The notes under the pieces: model-generated
What the model was told of the DNA's origin: nothing
The model's input: the letters and a program-made list of their open reading frames with translations, nothing else
The model's database searches: none
Program-made: the position numbers and the translations under genes
NCBI GenBank assembly: GCA_025455045.1
Contig: JALONJ010000003.1
Span: forward strand, 1-56,166
Source of the DNA: Microscillaceae bacterium
Lineage (GTDB): Bacteria > Bacteroidota > Bacteroidia > Cytophagales > Microscillaceae
Direction of reading: 5' to 3'
DNA length: 56,166 nucleotides
Shown here: positions 16,375 to 26,500 of the stretch, in pieces
Layout of the letters: the number at the start of each line of letters is the position of its first letter
Numbering within the stretch: position 1 is the stretch's first letter

Positions 16375-17220
16375 TTACAAAACCTCGCGCATAAACGTAG
16401 GCAAAGCAAAACAACCATAAAATACTTCAGGATTGAAATAGCGCAATTCGGGGCGCATTTTTTCCATTGCCTCAGTACGAACTTGCTCATTTTGTTTGTA
16501 TTTTTTGGAAGCAAAAGCAAAGCTCCAAGTACCACTCGGATAAAAAGGAATTGCCGACAAATACAAAGTACTGTAGGGAAATACCGATTTTAGAACTTCA
16601 AAAAGCTCTTTTTGGGTCTTGCGAAAATAGTAAGGGCTTTCGGCTTGGGCGGCTAGTATTCCGTCTTCTTTGAGCGAAGCAAAACATTTTTCATAAAAAG
16701 CCTTGGAAAACAAACCTTCTGCCGGACCTACGGGGTCGGTAGAATCTACCAAAATCACATCAAAAGCCGATTGATTTTCCTCAATGTATTTTACTCCATC
16801 AGCAATCAACAAAGTAAGGCGCGGATTGTCCAATTCGGAAGCAATGGTAGGGAAATACTCCCGCGATTTTTCGACCACTAAGCCATCTATCTCCACCATT
16901 ACACACTCTTTCACGCCCGGATGTCGTAATACTTCACGGGCTGCCCCACCATCACCGCCACCAATAATCAAAACTCTTTCGGGGTTGGGGTGCGCAAAAA
17001 GCGGTACGTGGCTTATCATTTCGTGATAGGCGGCTTCGTTGGCTTCGGTAAGCATTACCGCGCCATCAAGTACCATCAGATTGCCAAATTTGGGGGTTTC
17101 ATAAATTTCCAATTTTTGGAAGTCGCTTTGTCCTTCAAAGATTTTTTTGCCGACTTTGATAGAAATGCGTGCGCCCAAATCAAAAATACTTTCGTCTAAT
17201 TGTTCATTAAACCATTCCAT
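16375..17220 (-). CDS. speE: Spermidine synthase
   Basis: 281 residues from the ATG at 17218-17220 (MEWFNEQL); a second ATG two codons upstream is possible. SpeE features: KIFEGQSDFQKLEIYETPKFGNLMVLDG (N-terminal beta domain), TEANEAAYHEMISHVP (EA-YHE substrate loop), VLIIGGGDGGAAREVLRH (S-adenosyl binding GGGDGG), VMVEIDGLVVEKSREYFP, and IADGVKYIEENQSAFDVILVDSTDPVGPAEGLFSKAFY with the catalytic Asp and the DPVGPA gate-keeping loop. It transfers the aminopropyl group from decarboxylated AdoMet to putrescine, in the cytoplasm. Single gene, converging on uvrC. A TAAGTTTG (reading minus strand, near 17268) upstream may be its -7 box. Confidence 0.96.
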   Translation of the reverse strand: MEWFNEQLDESIFDLGARISIKVGKKIFEGQSDFQKLEIYETPKFGNLMVLDGAVMLTEANEAAYHEMISHVPLFAHPNPERVLIIGGGDGGAAREVLRHPGVKECVMVEIDGLVVEKSREYFPTIASELDNPRLTLLIADGVKYIEENQSAFDVILVDSTDPVGPAEGLFSKAFYEKCFASLKEDGILAAQAESPYYFRKTQKELFEVLKSVFPYSTLYLSAIPFYPSGTWSFAFASKKYKQNEQVRTEAMEKMRPELRYFNPEVFYGCFALPTFMREVL

Positions 17221-17487
17221 AAGCATTTGTATTTAGAAGATTAGTTTATTCAAACGATTGCCCAAACTTAAGTTGGGCAGCGCAAAAGTAATTGAATTTC
17301 AGCAAAGTACTCAGGTTTGGGTGTTTTGAAATCATTAAATTCTTGAGTAATACTTAACAGCTGTAGGTCGATTTTCCAAATTGGGGAGCAGACTTGGTTT
17401 TTTGTTTTTTTTGTCAAGAACAAGGAGGCTGTAACAAAAATATATTTATAAAATATTCATTATCAATTAGTTATATAAAAAAATTAA

Positions 17488-17692
17488 ATCTTCAACACTT
17501 TTCAGGACAATTGTAACGCAGGCTGTTAGCCTGCGCGGTTACATAAGTTTAGCCTAAAGAATAAAGCTAGAATTTCCTGAAAATGGGGTGCATTTCAAAT
17601 TTACCACCTACAGCCCTCTCCTTCGGAGAGGGAAGGGTGAGGCAAAAGAAACGCGTAAATTTGAAATGCACCCCTGAAAATGGGTAAAGAAT
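17488..17692 (+). repeat. Hairpin repeat family A copy 3, interrupted by a MITE
   Basis: Left part (TTTTCAGGACAATTGTAACG, GCAGGCTGTTAGCCTGC, then GTTTAGCCTAAAGAATAAAGC and TTTCCTGAAAATG) matches copies at 3358-3468 and 18367-18480. The MITE at 17586-17673 splits its right end; removing it and one duplicated CTGAAAATG restores TGAAAATGGGTAAAGAATC, which matches the intact copy's TGAAAATGGACAAAGAATC. Confidence 0.85.
17586..17673. mobile_element. Second MITE copy, nested in another repeat
   Basis: 88 bp with the same perfect 19-bp inverted ends (17586-17604 and 17655-17673) and the central CCCTCTCC/GGAGAGGG hairpin. Direct repeats CTGAAAATG flank it at 17577-17585 and 17674-17682; because the edge bases are ambiguous this is compatible with the 8-bp duplication of the first copy. 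Confidence 0.9.
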
Positions 17693-17778
17693 CAAAACCT
17701 ATTTATAAAGATTCTGAAAAATTGAAATCTTATAAGATTATTTTTGTAATTAGCTCATTATCAGTATATTACTTATTC

Positions 17779-18297
17779 TTAATTTTCCTTTTTGCCTTCA
17801 TTCTTTTTCTCATCTTCGGCTTTGATAAAATCTAAGGAAGCCGAATTGATACAATAACGCAAACCGGTAGGAGCGGGTCCGTCTTCAAAAACGTGTCCCA
17901 AATGCCCATCGCATTTGGCACACACTACTTCTAGGCGTTGCATACCATAACTATTATCGGCTTTGGTTTTGACCGCATTTTTGTTAAAGGGCTGATAATA
18001 GCTAGGCCAGCCTGTTCCCGAATCAAATTTGGTATTTGAGCTAAAAAGCTTGCTTTTGCAAGCCGCACAAGTATAAGTGCCTTTTTCGTGATGGTCGTAG
18101 TATTTGCCGGTAAAAGCTCGCTCTGTGCCTTTTTCACGCAATATTTTGTACTGTTCCGGCGAAAGGCATTGTTGCCATTCTTTGGGAGTTTTCACTACTT
18201 TGTCTTTGTCAGATGCAGTGGCGTTAGAATTTTCTTTGGTTTGAGCGTTACAAGCTAGGGTAAACACAATGAATACACAACTCAGAAAATTTTTCAT
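17779..18297 (-). CDS. msrB: Peptide-methionine (R)-S-oxide reductase, exported
   Basis: 172 residues. An N-terminal signal sequence ([19 protein letters not shown]) with a relaxed lipobox around Cys16 suggests an outer or periplasmic lipoprotein. The MsrB domain spans about residues 36-160: [41 protein letters not shown], with zinc-binding CxxC pairs (CAAC and [12 protein letters not shown]), and the catalytic Cys in [13 protein letters not shown]. It reduces methionine-R-sulfoxide in proteins, here probably in the cell envelope, needing an exported thiol donor not seen here. The C-terminus is a charged tail ([12 protein letters not shown]). Flanked by hairpin repeats on both sides; single gene. 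Confidence 0.95.
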   Translation of the reverse strand: MKNFLSCVFIVFTLACNAQTKENSNATASDKDKVVKTPKEWQQCLSPEQYKILREKGTERAFTGKYYDHHEKGTYTCAACKSKLFSSNTKFDSGTGWPSYYQPFNKNAVKTKADNSYGMQRLEVVCAKCDGHLGHVFEDGPAPTGLRYCINSASLDFIKAEDEKKNEGKKEN

Positions 18298-18366
18298 AGA
18301 TTTTTTTGATTATTTTTTTAATTTTTTTATATAAATATTTGATTTTCAATTAGTTACAAATGAAAA

Positions 18367-18480
18367 AGGTTCTTTAACAATCTTCAGGAAAATTGTAACG
18401 CAGGCTTTCTAGCCTGCCCGCCTAAATGCGTTTAGGTTTAGGATAAAGCTAGAACTTCCTCAAAATGAGCCAAAGAACCT
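18367..18480 (+). repeat. Hairpin repeat family A, copy 4 (most complete)
   Basis: AGGTTCTTT at 18367-18375 mirrors AAAGAACCT at 18472-18480; the arms continue as imperfect inverted repeats (TCTTCAGGAAAA and TTCCTCAAAATGA) and enclose a GCAGGCTTTCTAGCCTGC hairpin. 114 bp, no coding capacity. It lies upstream of msrB. Confidence 0.8.
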
Positions 18481-18697
18481 GAAAAAGGATTGTGAAAGCA
18501 AGCAAATCATTTATCAATACATTTGCAGTAATCAACTTTACCAACTTATATTTCAAACTGCTTGCTTGCGCAAAATGTTCAGCAAATAAGTTTTCCAATT
18601 TTACGGCAAAGATAAACAGTTCCCTGTTTGAAAATTGTCAGGGCTTTGACATTTGGTTAAATTTAGTTCGAAAGCCAATTGCAAATTTTTGTAGATT

Positions 18698-18850
18698 GGT
18701 TCTTCACCATTTTTCAGGAATTGCCTTTGGCAATCCCTCTCGCTTTGTCATTCTGAGCGAAGCGAAGAATCTGAAACTCTTGATAATCAACGCTTTAGAT
18801 TCTTCGCTTACAAAGAAATTTTTTTCATTCCTGAAAAGTGGTGAAGAACC
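18698..18850. repeat. 153-bp element with 23-bp inverted ends
   Basis: GGTTCTTCACC with TTTTTCAGGAA (18698-18720) matches the reverse complement of 18828-18850 at 22 of 23 positions. Inside lies GTCATTCTGAGCGAAGCG with AAGAATCT and its mirror AGATTCTTCGCT, a motif I know as widely dispersed in Bacteroidota genomes, plus an iterated-palindrome core at 18781-18789. The ends resemble repeat family A and the hairpin at 55944-55977. Confidence 0.8.
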
Positions 18851-18884
18851 ATAACTCGGAACTAGAAACTGTCCGAGCTATTGT
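18851..18884 (+). repeat. Short dispersed repeat, inverted copy at 23087-23127
   Basis: ATAACTCGGAACTAGAAACT followed by GTCCGA and CTATTGT occurs here and, on the opposite strand, at 23087-23127, where CTAGTTT is duplicated once. It directly abuts the 153-bp element. Confidence 0.7.
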
Positions 18885-18907
18885 TATATCACCTCTTTCA
18901 AAAATAA

Positions 18908-18941
18908 AAAAAACAAGCAGTTTTACTACTTGTTTTTTTTG
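18908..18941 (-). terminator. Intrinsic terminator after hemA
   Basis: AAACAAGCAGT, loop TTTA, ACTACTTGTTTTTTTT: a stem with A-run on one side and T-run on the other, so it could serve both directions; hemA on the minus strand ends 70 bp before it. Confidence 0.7.
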
Positions 18942-19013
18942 GTGGTTGTTGGAGGGGCAGAAAAATGCCGTTGAGCGATGGATAAAATTTCTCAAAGGCA
19001 AAAATCAGTATAT

Positions 19014-20276
19014 CTAAACTTTTTGTTTTTCCAAATTAAATAAATCATTCAAAACATCAATCAAGGTTTCGGCTTCGCCGCGTTTGCAAGCCGCTTTGAG
19101 TTGGAGGGTTGGCAACTTGATGATTTTTTGCATCATACTTTTGGTTACTTGGTCAAGGCGATAGGCTTCGTCTTCCGAAAGTTTTTTCATATATCGCGCC
19201 AGCTCTTCTTGACGAATTTGCTCTAGCGCATTTTTGAGTTTTTGGATAGTGGGCGAAATCTCCATTTCTTTCGACCATTCATTAAACTCCAACAAAGAGG
19301 CTTGAATAATGGCTTTTACTTCGGCAATGGCGGCAAGACGTTGTTGGAGGGCTTCGGATACTTTGTTGTTGATTTGGTCGATGTTATACAACAAAACGCC
19401 CGATTTTTCTTCAATTTCGGCTTCTATACTACGCGGTACCGATAAGTCAATAAAATATTTAAACGACTGAATATTAAGCGATTGGATAAACTCTTTTTGA
19501 ATAAAGGGTTCAGCAGTAGCTACCGAAGACACAATAATGTCGGCTTCGGCAATGGCTGACCACACCTGCTCAAAGGGCAAAGCGTTTGCCCCGCACTCGT
19601 GTGCCAAGGCGAGGGCTTTCTCGAAGGTTCGGTTGGTAATGTTGATATTTTTGAGTTGAGATGCCCCCAAATTACGACAAACATCGGTGCCGATTTCGCC
19701 TACTCCTATCACCAAAATTTGGGGTTCATTGATTCCCAAAGCCAATTCTTCAATCAATTCAACAGTGGCATACGAAGCCGAAGCCGCGCCACTGCGAAAG
19801 GCAGTTTCTTGCACTACTTTTTTGTTGGTAAAAAATATGGTATGCAACAAGCGGTGCAAAAATGGTCCTACTGTATCCAAATCAGCCGCCATTTGATAGG
19901 CTTGTTTGATTTGGTTGATAATTTGAATGTCACCCACCACTTGCGACTCCAAGCCAATGGCTACCTCAAACAAACGTTGGACGGCGGGCGCGTGGTCATT
20001 AATGATTTGAAAATAAGGAAAATACGCGCTTTCGTTGCTCAAATGCTTGATTTTGAGCAATTTATGGATAATAGTTTGGCTGTAATCTACCGATGACGAA
20101 TAATAAACTTCGGTGCGATTGCAGGTAGAAATCACCAAAATATCCGAAATATCGGATAGCGATTTTAGACTAAGCAAAAGTGCTTGGCTCAATTCGGGAT
20201 TCAAAGCTACTTGCTCGCGCACCTCGAGCGGGGCATTTTTGTAAGAAAGACTGATGGCTTTGAATAGATTATGCAT
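19014..20276 (-). CDS. hemA: Glutamyl-tRNA reductase
   Basis: 420 residues from ATG 20274-20276. N-terminal catalytic domain has the family signature LVISTCNRTEVYY with the nucleophilic Cys52, and VGDIQIINQIKQAYQMA with FAVGLESQVVGD-like sequence (LFEVAIGLESQVVGD). The NADPH-binding domain shows ILVIGVGEIGTDVCRNLG and NITNRTFEKALALA; the C-terminal dimerisation helices follow from about residue 310. It reduces glutamyl-tRNA to glutamate-1-semialdehyde, the first step of haem synthesis from the C5 pathway, in the cytoplasm. No other haem gene is adjacent here. A TACTTTTG -7 box lies upstream. Confidence 0.97.
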   Translation of the reverse strand: MHNLFKAISLSYKNAPLEVREQVALNPELSQALLLSLKSLSDISDILVISTCNRTEVYYSSSVDYSQTIIHKLLKIKHLSNESAYFPYFQIINDHAPAVQRLFEVAIGLESQVVGDIQIINQIKQAYQMAADLDTVGPFLHRLLHTIFFTNKKVVQETAFRSGAASASYATVELIEELALGINEPQILVIGVGEIGTDVCRNLGASQLKNINITNRTFEKALALAHECGANALPFEQVWSAIAEADIIVSSVATAEPFIQKEFIQSLNIQSFKYFIDLSVPRSIEAEIEEKSGVLLYNIDQINNKVSEALQQRLAAIAEVKAIIQASLLEFNEWSKEMEISPTIQKLKNALEQIRQEELARYMKKLSEDEAYRLDQVTKSMMQKIIKLPTLQLKAACKRGEAETLIDVLNDLFNLEKQKV

Positions 20277-20301
20277 ACTTTGATAAAAAAAATTTGGGTT
20301 A

Positions 20302-20309
20302 CAAAAGTA
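20302..20309 (-). promoter_or_regulatory. Probable hemA -7 box
   Basis: TACTTTTG on the minus strand matches TAnnTTTG, 26 bp before the hemA ATG. I see no clear TTTG at the right distance, so the call is partial. Confidence 0.4.
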
Positions 20310-20972
20310 ATATCCAATTCCTTAATTTTTAAAGTTTAAACAATTTTTATCTTAATAATTTTTTTAAAAACTGTTAAATTTTCGTGTTCAAACCCTATTT
20401 CAACTATAGATTTAGGCAGATAGTTTGCACTGTACTTGTATATTTCAGGAATTTAATGGCAAAAAATTCAAAAAATTCAAAAAATTAAAATGATAAAAGT
20501 CAGTTTGAAAAAAAAGTTGGAATTGTTTGAGATAATTTTTTTTTAAGTATCTGATAATCAGATACTTACTATTTTTTCTTTATAAGTTATCCACTGCTCA
20601 ATTCAAGTACAAAAATAATAAGCATTGGGTTGCTTTATCATTTTTTTTTTAATGGAAAAATCACTTGGACTTAACTTGGCAAAAGGTAACCGTTGTTCTT
20701 GTATGGCAGTGTATGGCTCAATTTAGCAGGGCTATTCAAACTTTGGGGTACGCTTCAATGCCCTAGATTAACAAATAATTACCAAAATATTAAAAAAATG
20801 TGCTTTTTTTCACAATTTAGCTTAATATTTGTGTGGGGGTTTTTACTAGATTGGTTATTCAAATGAATACTTGAAAATTAGTTTTACAAATATAAATAAT
20901 CAATTGATTATCAGGTAGTTGTGTTGTGATTAATTATCTCATTTCCCTTTAATATTCATATTCTCAATATAA
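20310..20972. other. AT-rich intergenic region between divergent hemA and SpoIIE genes
   Basis: Contains two iterated palindromes (cores 20552-20560 and 20905-20913) and a short run of AAAAATTCAA repeats near 20461. No gene, RNA or terminator recognised. Confidence 0.6.
20544..20568. repeat. Iterated palindrome with compensating arm change
   Basis: Arms read TAAGTATC and GATACTTA around core TGATAATCA. They differ from the usual TAACTAAT/ATTAGTTA but change on both sides together, so the 25-nt palindrome remains perfect. This is good evidence that symmetry, not just the core, is kept. Confidence 0.9.
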
Positions 20973-22934
20973 ATGAAGAAAATTTGTTGGTCGGTTGGTG
21001 TGGCAGTAGCTTGCTTGGGGCTATCTTGGGGGCAAGTTTTTGCGCAGACTTCTTGGCGGCAAGCCAAACAAACCGGCAAAGCCTTTGTAATGGTGCATTA
21101 TTTCAATTTTGAACCCTTTTGTTATCGGGAAAGTGGCGGCAAATTAGAAAGTTTGAAAGGCATTGAGTATGAGCTTTTTCAAGCATTTATCAACTATGTG
21201 CGCCAAAAGTATAAAGTTGAAATATTAGCCAGATACAACAACGAGCCGGTTTTTAATGAATTGTATAACAAGATTAAGAATGGAAATGCCGGAGTTTTTG
21301 CTTTATCTTCCTTATCTATCACCGAAGAACGACTCAAGGAAATCAAATTTAGCCCGCCCTATTTGCCCGATATTGAGGTTTTAATCAGTAGCAATAATGT
21401 ACCGATTGCCCGCGATACCATTGAATTTATTGATCTATTTCGCAGTCTCAAAGCCGTAACCGTGCCTAAATCAACTTATGAAAAAAATACCAAAGAGCTA
21501 ACCAAATATCTCAAGAATTTAAAAATCGAGAATGTCAATCACTTTGACGACATCAGTACCCGCATAGCCAATGAACCCAATTTGTTTGCTTATTCCCAAC
21601 TTTCATCTTACCTATTGGAACGCAAAAAAGGAGTAGCTCTCAAGCGGCAAAATCTTTTTAAAGTTCAAAAAATCGGACACGCGATTGCTTTTCCAATGAC
21701 AAGCGATTGGGACGAGCCGGTGCAAGCCTTTTTTCAAGAACCTGAGTTTAAGCCAATGGTTAATCAAATCATCCGCAAGTATTTTGGCAATGATGTAAAT
21801 GACTTGATATGGTCGGTGGCTTCGGACAAAAACACGGAGGGCAACAAATCTTTTGACCTTTTGTCTTTGGAAAATCAATTTCAACAGTTGGATATTGAGC
21901 GCAAACAATTGGAAATTACCCGCCAAACTTGGCTTCGCAATTCGTTTTTGGCTGGATTGGTCGTTTTTTTGGGTTTTACGTTCCTGTTATACAATCGTTA
22001 TAATCTTAAGCAAAAAAGTAACAAACTCCTTTCGCAAAAAAACACTGAGATTGAAGACCAAAAAAATCAACTGCAAGCCAGCAATCAAGCCCTTACCTTG
22101 CTCAATGAAACCATCAAAGCCCAACACGATGCCATTGAAATCAAAAATCAACAACTCGACTATCGGAATCAACAAATGAGCCAAAGTATGAACGCCGCCC
22201 GCACCATTCAAAGGGCAATGTTGCCTTATACCAAGCGAATGCAGGCTACGCTTAAAGATTATTTTGTGATTTATCGTCCCAGAGATGTAGTTTCGGGGGA
22301 TTTTTATTGGCTCAATCATATTGAAGACAAGATAATTGTTGCCTCAATCGACTGTACCGGACACGGTATTCCGGGGGCATTTATGAGTATGATTGGCAAT
22401 ACTTTGCTTGACAAAATCATTATTTTGCAAAATTTTCTCAATCCTAAGGAGATTTTGAATCACCTGCACGACGAGGTACGCTACGCCCTCAAACAAGAAG
22501 AAACCGGCAACAAAGATGGAATGGATATCGGTTTGGCGGTCATTGAAGAATGGGCAAATGACAAACTCAAAATCACTTATTGTGGCGCAAAACGTCCTTT
22601 GTATTGTATAGATGCCCATAATTTATCCGCCTTGATTGAGTTAAAAGGTAATCCTAAGAGCATCGGCGGTTTTCAGAGCGAACACAAATCCTTTGAAAAT
22701 CAAGAAATTATTGTTGCCAAGGATAGCCTCATTTATCTAAGTACAGATGGTTATAGCGACCAAAACAACATCTACCGCAAAAAACTGGGCGAAGAGCGTT
22801 TCAAAGAAACACTTTTGAGAAATTGCACCCTTAGCTTACCTGAGCAACAAAAAGCCCTTGAAGATTTACTTGACGAGCACCAAGTAGGTACTCAACAACG
22901 CGATGATATATTGGTTTGGGGGATTAGATTGTAA
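20973..22934 (+). CDS. SpoIIE-type phosphatase with solute-binding sensor domain
   Basis: 653 residues. Order: signal peptide (to about residue 25, VFAQ); a periplasmic solute-binding protein family 3-like domain, about 30-300 (FEPFCYRESGGKLESLKGIEYELFQAF, LSITEERLKEIKFSPPYL); one membrane helix near 325-345 (NSFLAGLVVFLGFTFLLYN); a coiled coil about 350-405 rich in Gln/Asn; a SpoIIE (PPM-type) phosphatase domain about 410-653 with RPRDVVSGDFYWL, ASIDCTGHGIPGAFMSMIG and DGMDIGLAVIE carrying the metal-binding Asp residues. The likely role is to sense an amino-acid-like ligand outside and dephosphorylate an anti-anti-sigma or similar protein inside. No such partner is encoded nearby. The catalytic part is closely related to the gene at 41872-44055. 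Confidence 0.9.
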   Translation: MKKICWSVGVAVACLGLSWGQVFAQTSWRQAKQTGKAFVMVHYFNFEPFCYRESGGKLESLKGIEYELFQAFINYVRQKYKVEILARYNNEPVFNELYNKIKNGNAGVFALSSLSITEERLKEIKFSPPYLPDIEVLISSNNVPIARDTIEFIDLFRSLKAVTVPKSTYEKNTKELTKYLKNLKIENVNHFDDISTRIANEPNLFAYSQLSSYLLERKKGVALKRQNLFKVQKIGHAIAFPMTSDWDEPVQAFFQEPEFKPMVNQIIRKYFGNDVNDLIWSVASDKNTEGNKSFDLLSLENQFQQLDIERKQLEITRQTWLRNSFLAGLVVFLGFTFLLYNRYNLKQKSNKLLSQKNTEIEDQKNQLQASNQALTLLNETIKAQHDAIEIKNQQLDYRNQQMSQSMNAARTIQRAMLPYTKRMQATLKDYFVIYRPRDVVSGDFYWLNHIEDKIIVASIDCTGHGIPGAFMSMIGNTLLDKIIILQNFLNPKEILNHLHDEVRYALKQEETGNKDGMDIGLAVIEEWANDKLKITYCGAKRPLYCIDAHNLSALIELKGNPKSIGGFQSEHKSFENQEIIVAKDSLIYLSTDGYSDQNNIYRKKLGEERFKETLLRNCTLSLPEQQKALEDLLDEHQVGTQQRDDILVWGIRL

Positions 22935-23530
22935 AATAAGTAGCTGTGCTAATTTGCTGGATAATTACAGTAAATAGATTAACTGAAAAGACCTTACGGA
23001 ATTAGGAATTAATAATTTGGAATTAGGAATTATTTAATTACCTGACTGTGCCCGCCTTTGGAGGATTTTCAATTGATTATGTTTTTACAATAGTTCGGAC
23101 AGTTTCTAGTTTCTAGTTCCGAGTTATTTACTAAGTATCTGATAATCAGCTTTTACATAAAATATTTAAAATAACATACCTGGCTGATAATCAATTACTT
23201 ATAAAAAATGTATGAAGTATTGGTTTTTAAAAAGTTTACTTTATTTTGTATCTATTCCTAATTCTACTTTGTTACTTTCAATTTTTGAACCACATAGGCA
23301 CATAGTAAGCATAGAAAAATACAATTTGCATCAAAAAACGCTCACGAAAAACTCATAAAATAGCTCAATCTTCTCACGCATTGCTAAAGTGAGTAAGTCA
23401 ATAGGTCGAGAGCATTTGTCATAAAAAAGCCGAAATCTGAACAATTATCAGACTTCGGCTTTTTAAATTTATTTTTGATTTAATTATATAATCACTTGAT
23501 AATCAGGTAGTTATATAGTTTTAAAAATTA
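22935..23530. other. Intergenic region between converging genes, repeats only
   Basis: Holds palindrome cores at 23140-23148, 23185-23193 and 23497-23505, the dispersed repeat at 23087-23127, a terminator at 23424-23464, and the sequence GTGCCCGCCTTTGGAGGATT whose relative recurs near 41755. No gene. Confidence 0.65.
23424..23464. terminator. Bidirectional intrinsic terminator after the giant gene
   Basis: AAAAAGCCGAAATCTGA, loop ACAATTA, TCAGACTTCGGCTTTTT. Both strands have a T-run after the stem. The minus-strand giant gene ends 66 bp away and the plus-strand SpoIIE gene ends about 490 bp away. Confidence 0.85.
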
Positions 23531-26500
23531 CTAATTTTTAATCAATTTCAGGGTATAAGCCTTGCCCTCGCCATAAACACGCATCAGATAAACTCCACCC
23601 GAAAACTCGCCAAGTTTTTGATTTAGGGCATTTTTCAAGTCTTCCAAACTACCTTTGGCTTGCATTACCGGCTCACCTTTGGTATTGATGACTTCCATTC
23701 GGAGATTGGTTTGCCTTTGCAAATCTGCCGAGCTGCGGAAATTGACCACATTCGTAACCGGATTAGGGAAAATCAACAACTCATCTATCTCGGCTCCCGG
23801 CACAAACACTTCGCGGCTATAATTGATTGTACCATCAAAATCAATTTGTTTTAGGCGGTAGTATGCCCCATTTTGGGCTTGAGAGTCTAACCAGCGATAA
23901 ACTTTGCCGGTGTTTGAGTTGCCCATTCCATCTACAAAAGCCACAGTTTTGAAGGTTTGATTGATTTCACGTTTTTCAACTTCAAAACCTTTGTTGTTGA
24001 TTTCTTGGGCGGTGCGCCAAGTCAATTCGGTTTGGGTTTCATTCAATCTTCGTCCTTCAAATCTGACCAAAGTAACCGGCAACGGACTGGCATTGCTACT
24101 CAAAAAGAAATCACTGCTTTCAAATGTCGGCGTTTCGCCAAAGCTGGTCAGGTTGGTATTGCCCGCTTGACCGGCAAACTCAAGTGAGTTATCGTTGGCA
24201 ATCGCTGTTACTTCTATGAATGGATTAGCAACCGGACTGTGGAACAATTGCGCCCAACTATTGATTGCCCCCGAACTACGTTTGTAAAGCGAGTAAGTGT
24301 TGGGATTGTTGGAAGCAACCTCTCCCGCACCAATGATGGCTTTGATACCCATTGGGTCAAACTGGGTAGCCGAACCATAGTTTTCAACGACCCAATACAC
24401 ACTTGTGAGTGGTGAGCCGGCAGGTGCGTTCATCGGACTACCATTCAACTCCGAAACCACTATATCAGTACTCGTTGGGTAAGCTGTACCTTGGAAACTA
24501 ATTTCTACAGTTGAGCTTGCGCCACTAAACACATAGGTATTGCTTCCCGAAAGTGGCTGGGGAGTACCATTATTTCCACCTTTGTTAGCCGAGGCTTTTA
24601 CTTGAGTTAAATTCATTGGTGTACCGCAACCCACCGACTGAGTAGCTTGAGTAGTAGCTAAGTTGCTGATCATCAACTGGGTATTGCCCATTTTGTCTTC
24701 CACAAAACTACTGACTTGGTTCATTTGCCAATAGTGTTCCAGTCCATTTTCTTGACCAATATTGGTAAGGCGCATCATTTGGCGAAGTTGGTCGGCATTA
24801 CGCGCCACACTCCACACACGCACTTCATCAATGAGCATATCATTGGTCATTTGTCCAAGTCCGCTTGCCCCAATATTAAATGCGCCGTTTTGGTCGGCAT
24901 TGTTGCCTACTACATTGGCGACTGTGCCTAAGCGACCATTGACATACAGTTGCAATTGTACGCCATCATACACGGCTGCTACGTGATTCCAAGTATTTAA
25001 GCGAACTTGGGCAGTTGCCAAACCGGTAATACTTGTTCCGTTGTGAATAGAAAACTCAAACTGCCCACCGTTTTGTATCACTCTTGCGCCATTGGTTTCG
25101 CCCATTAGCCAAGCAGTTTGGGTGTTTTGGCGAGGGAATACCCAAGCCTCCATCGTAAATTGTGGTGCAATGGTAACACCCGAAGCTACCGAAGCCAATG
25201 AATTGGTGGCATTGTAATTTAAGGCTAATCCGGCTTGGCAATCTAGAGCTACTACTTTGCGATTTCCGGCAGGCGAAGCAAGTGCTGGAGTTATATTATT
25301 GCCAGCAATGGTCGCAAAGGCAAACTCGGCATCTACCAAATTGTTTTCAAAAGCATTGTCGGCAATGTCATAAGTAAGCCAGAAATAATTTTTACCGACT
25401 GCTAGAGTTTGATTGCCGGTCAAAACAAATGTGCCGTTTGGCGAAGCTACTGCATTGCTATTGTATTGCACATTAGAATTAAAATTAGCATTTACACCCG
25501 TGTAAAATACTTTGGCATTTTTCAAATCCATTGGATTAGTAGTGCCATTGGTATTGAAAGCTAATCCTGTAACTGTCTGATTATCAGCATTTTCTATTTC
25601 TAAACGCAATACTTGTTGGGTAGTGCTTCCGGCAACCAAACCTTTGGTATTTTGACTTACTTGAATCGTAGGCGGAATATTGATAATTTCAATCGCATTG
25701 ATTTTAGGGTTTTGCGTAACTCTCACCAAATCAATATCAATGTTGCCATCACTGGTGATGATGTAGCTTTTCATTGTGCCACGGTCAATTGATCCGGTTT
25801 CGGCAAAGACATCATAATTAGCAATGCGGCGAGTACCCTCTACGTCCACGTGGAAAACCCTTTGACCATTGGCGGTAATTCCGTTCCAAATTTCGGCAAA
25901 ATAAAGCCTTACTTCTACTTTTTGTCCAGCAGGAATTGGGAAGTCCCAGTTCAAATTACCAGTGCCAACCCAACGCTCAGAAGCAAATAGGGTACTAGGA
26001 GTGCCACTAGGTACACTTGCCGTCAGAGTAATTGCTCGTCCGCCATTAGTTCCTACCGAAGCTCCACTATTGCTCAAATAGGGTGAAGGCTGTGCCGCCG
26101 TATCTACCGACCAGCTAGGTGTGCCATTACTCATTGTAACTTGCGCTCCACCACCATTGACGCGATACAAAATAACTTGAGGCTCACTAACTATTACATT
26201 AAATTCATCTTCGGCAAACAAACCTTTGGAGTCGGTAGCTCTTACTTTGATAGTTCCGTTACCAACTTGCCCCAAAATATAATTCAATTGTAAACTATTG
26301 CTAACCACTATCGGATTCAACAAGCCGGTATTGGTGTTGCCACTTATTGTATAAGTCAAATTGTCATTTTCCAAATCACTAAATACGCCGCTCAAGTTGA
26401 TGTTGGCAGGTAAACTATTTTTGGCTACACTTACATCACTCAAAGGATTTGCTACAAATGGCGCAGTATTGCGACCACTAATGTCTAAGATTTCAATACC

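Noticed and set aside
18492..18854. 120-codon frame on the plus strand
   Set aside because: Its second half is the 153-bp inverted-repeat element and the rest has no protein-like features; GTG start with no context.
18881..19010. Possible tRNA or small RNA near hemA
   Set aside because: No cloverleaf or TPsiC-like arm could be traced; only the terminator hairpin is clear.
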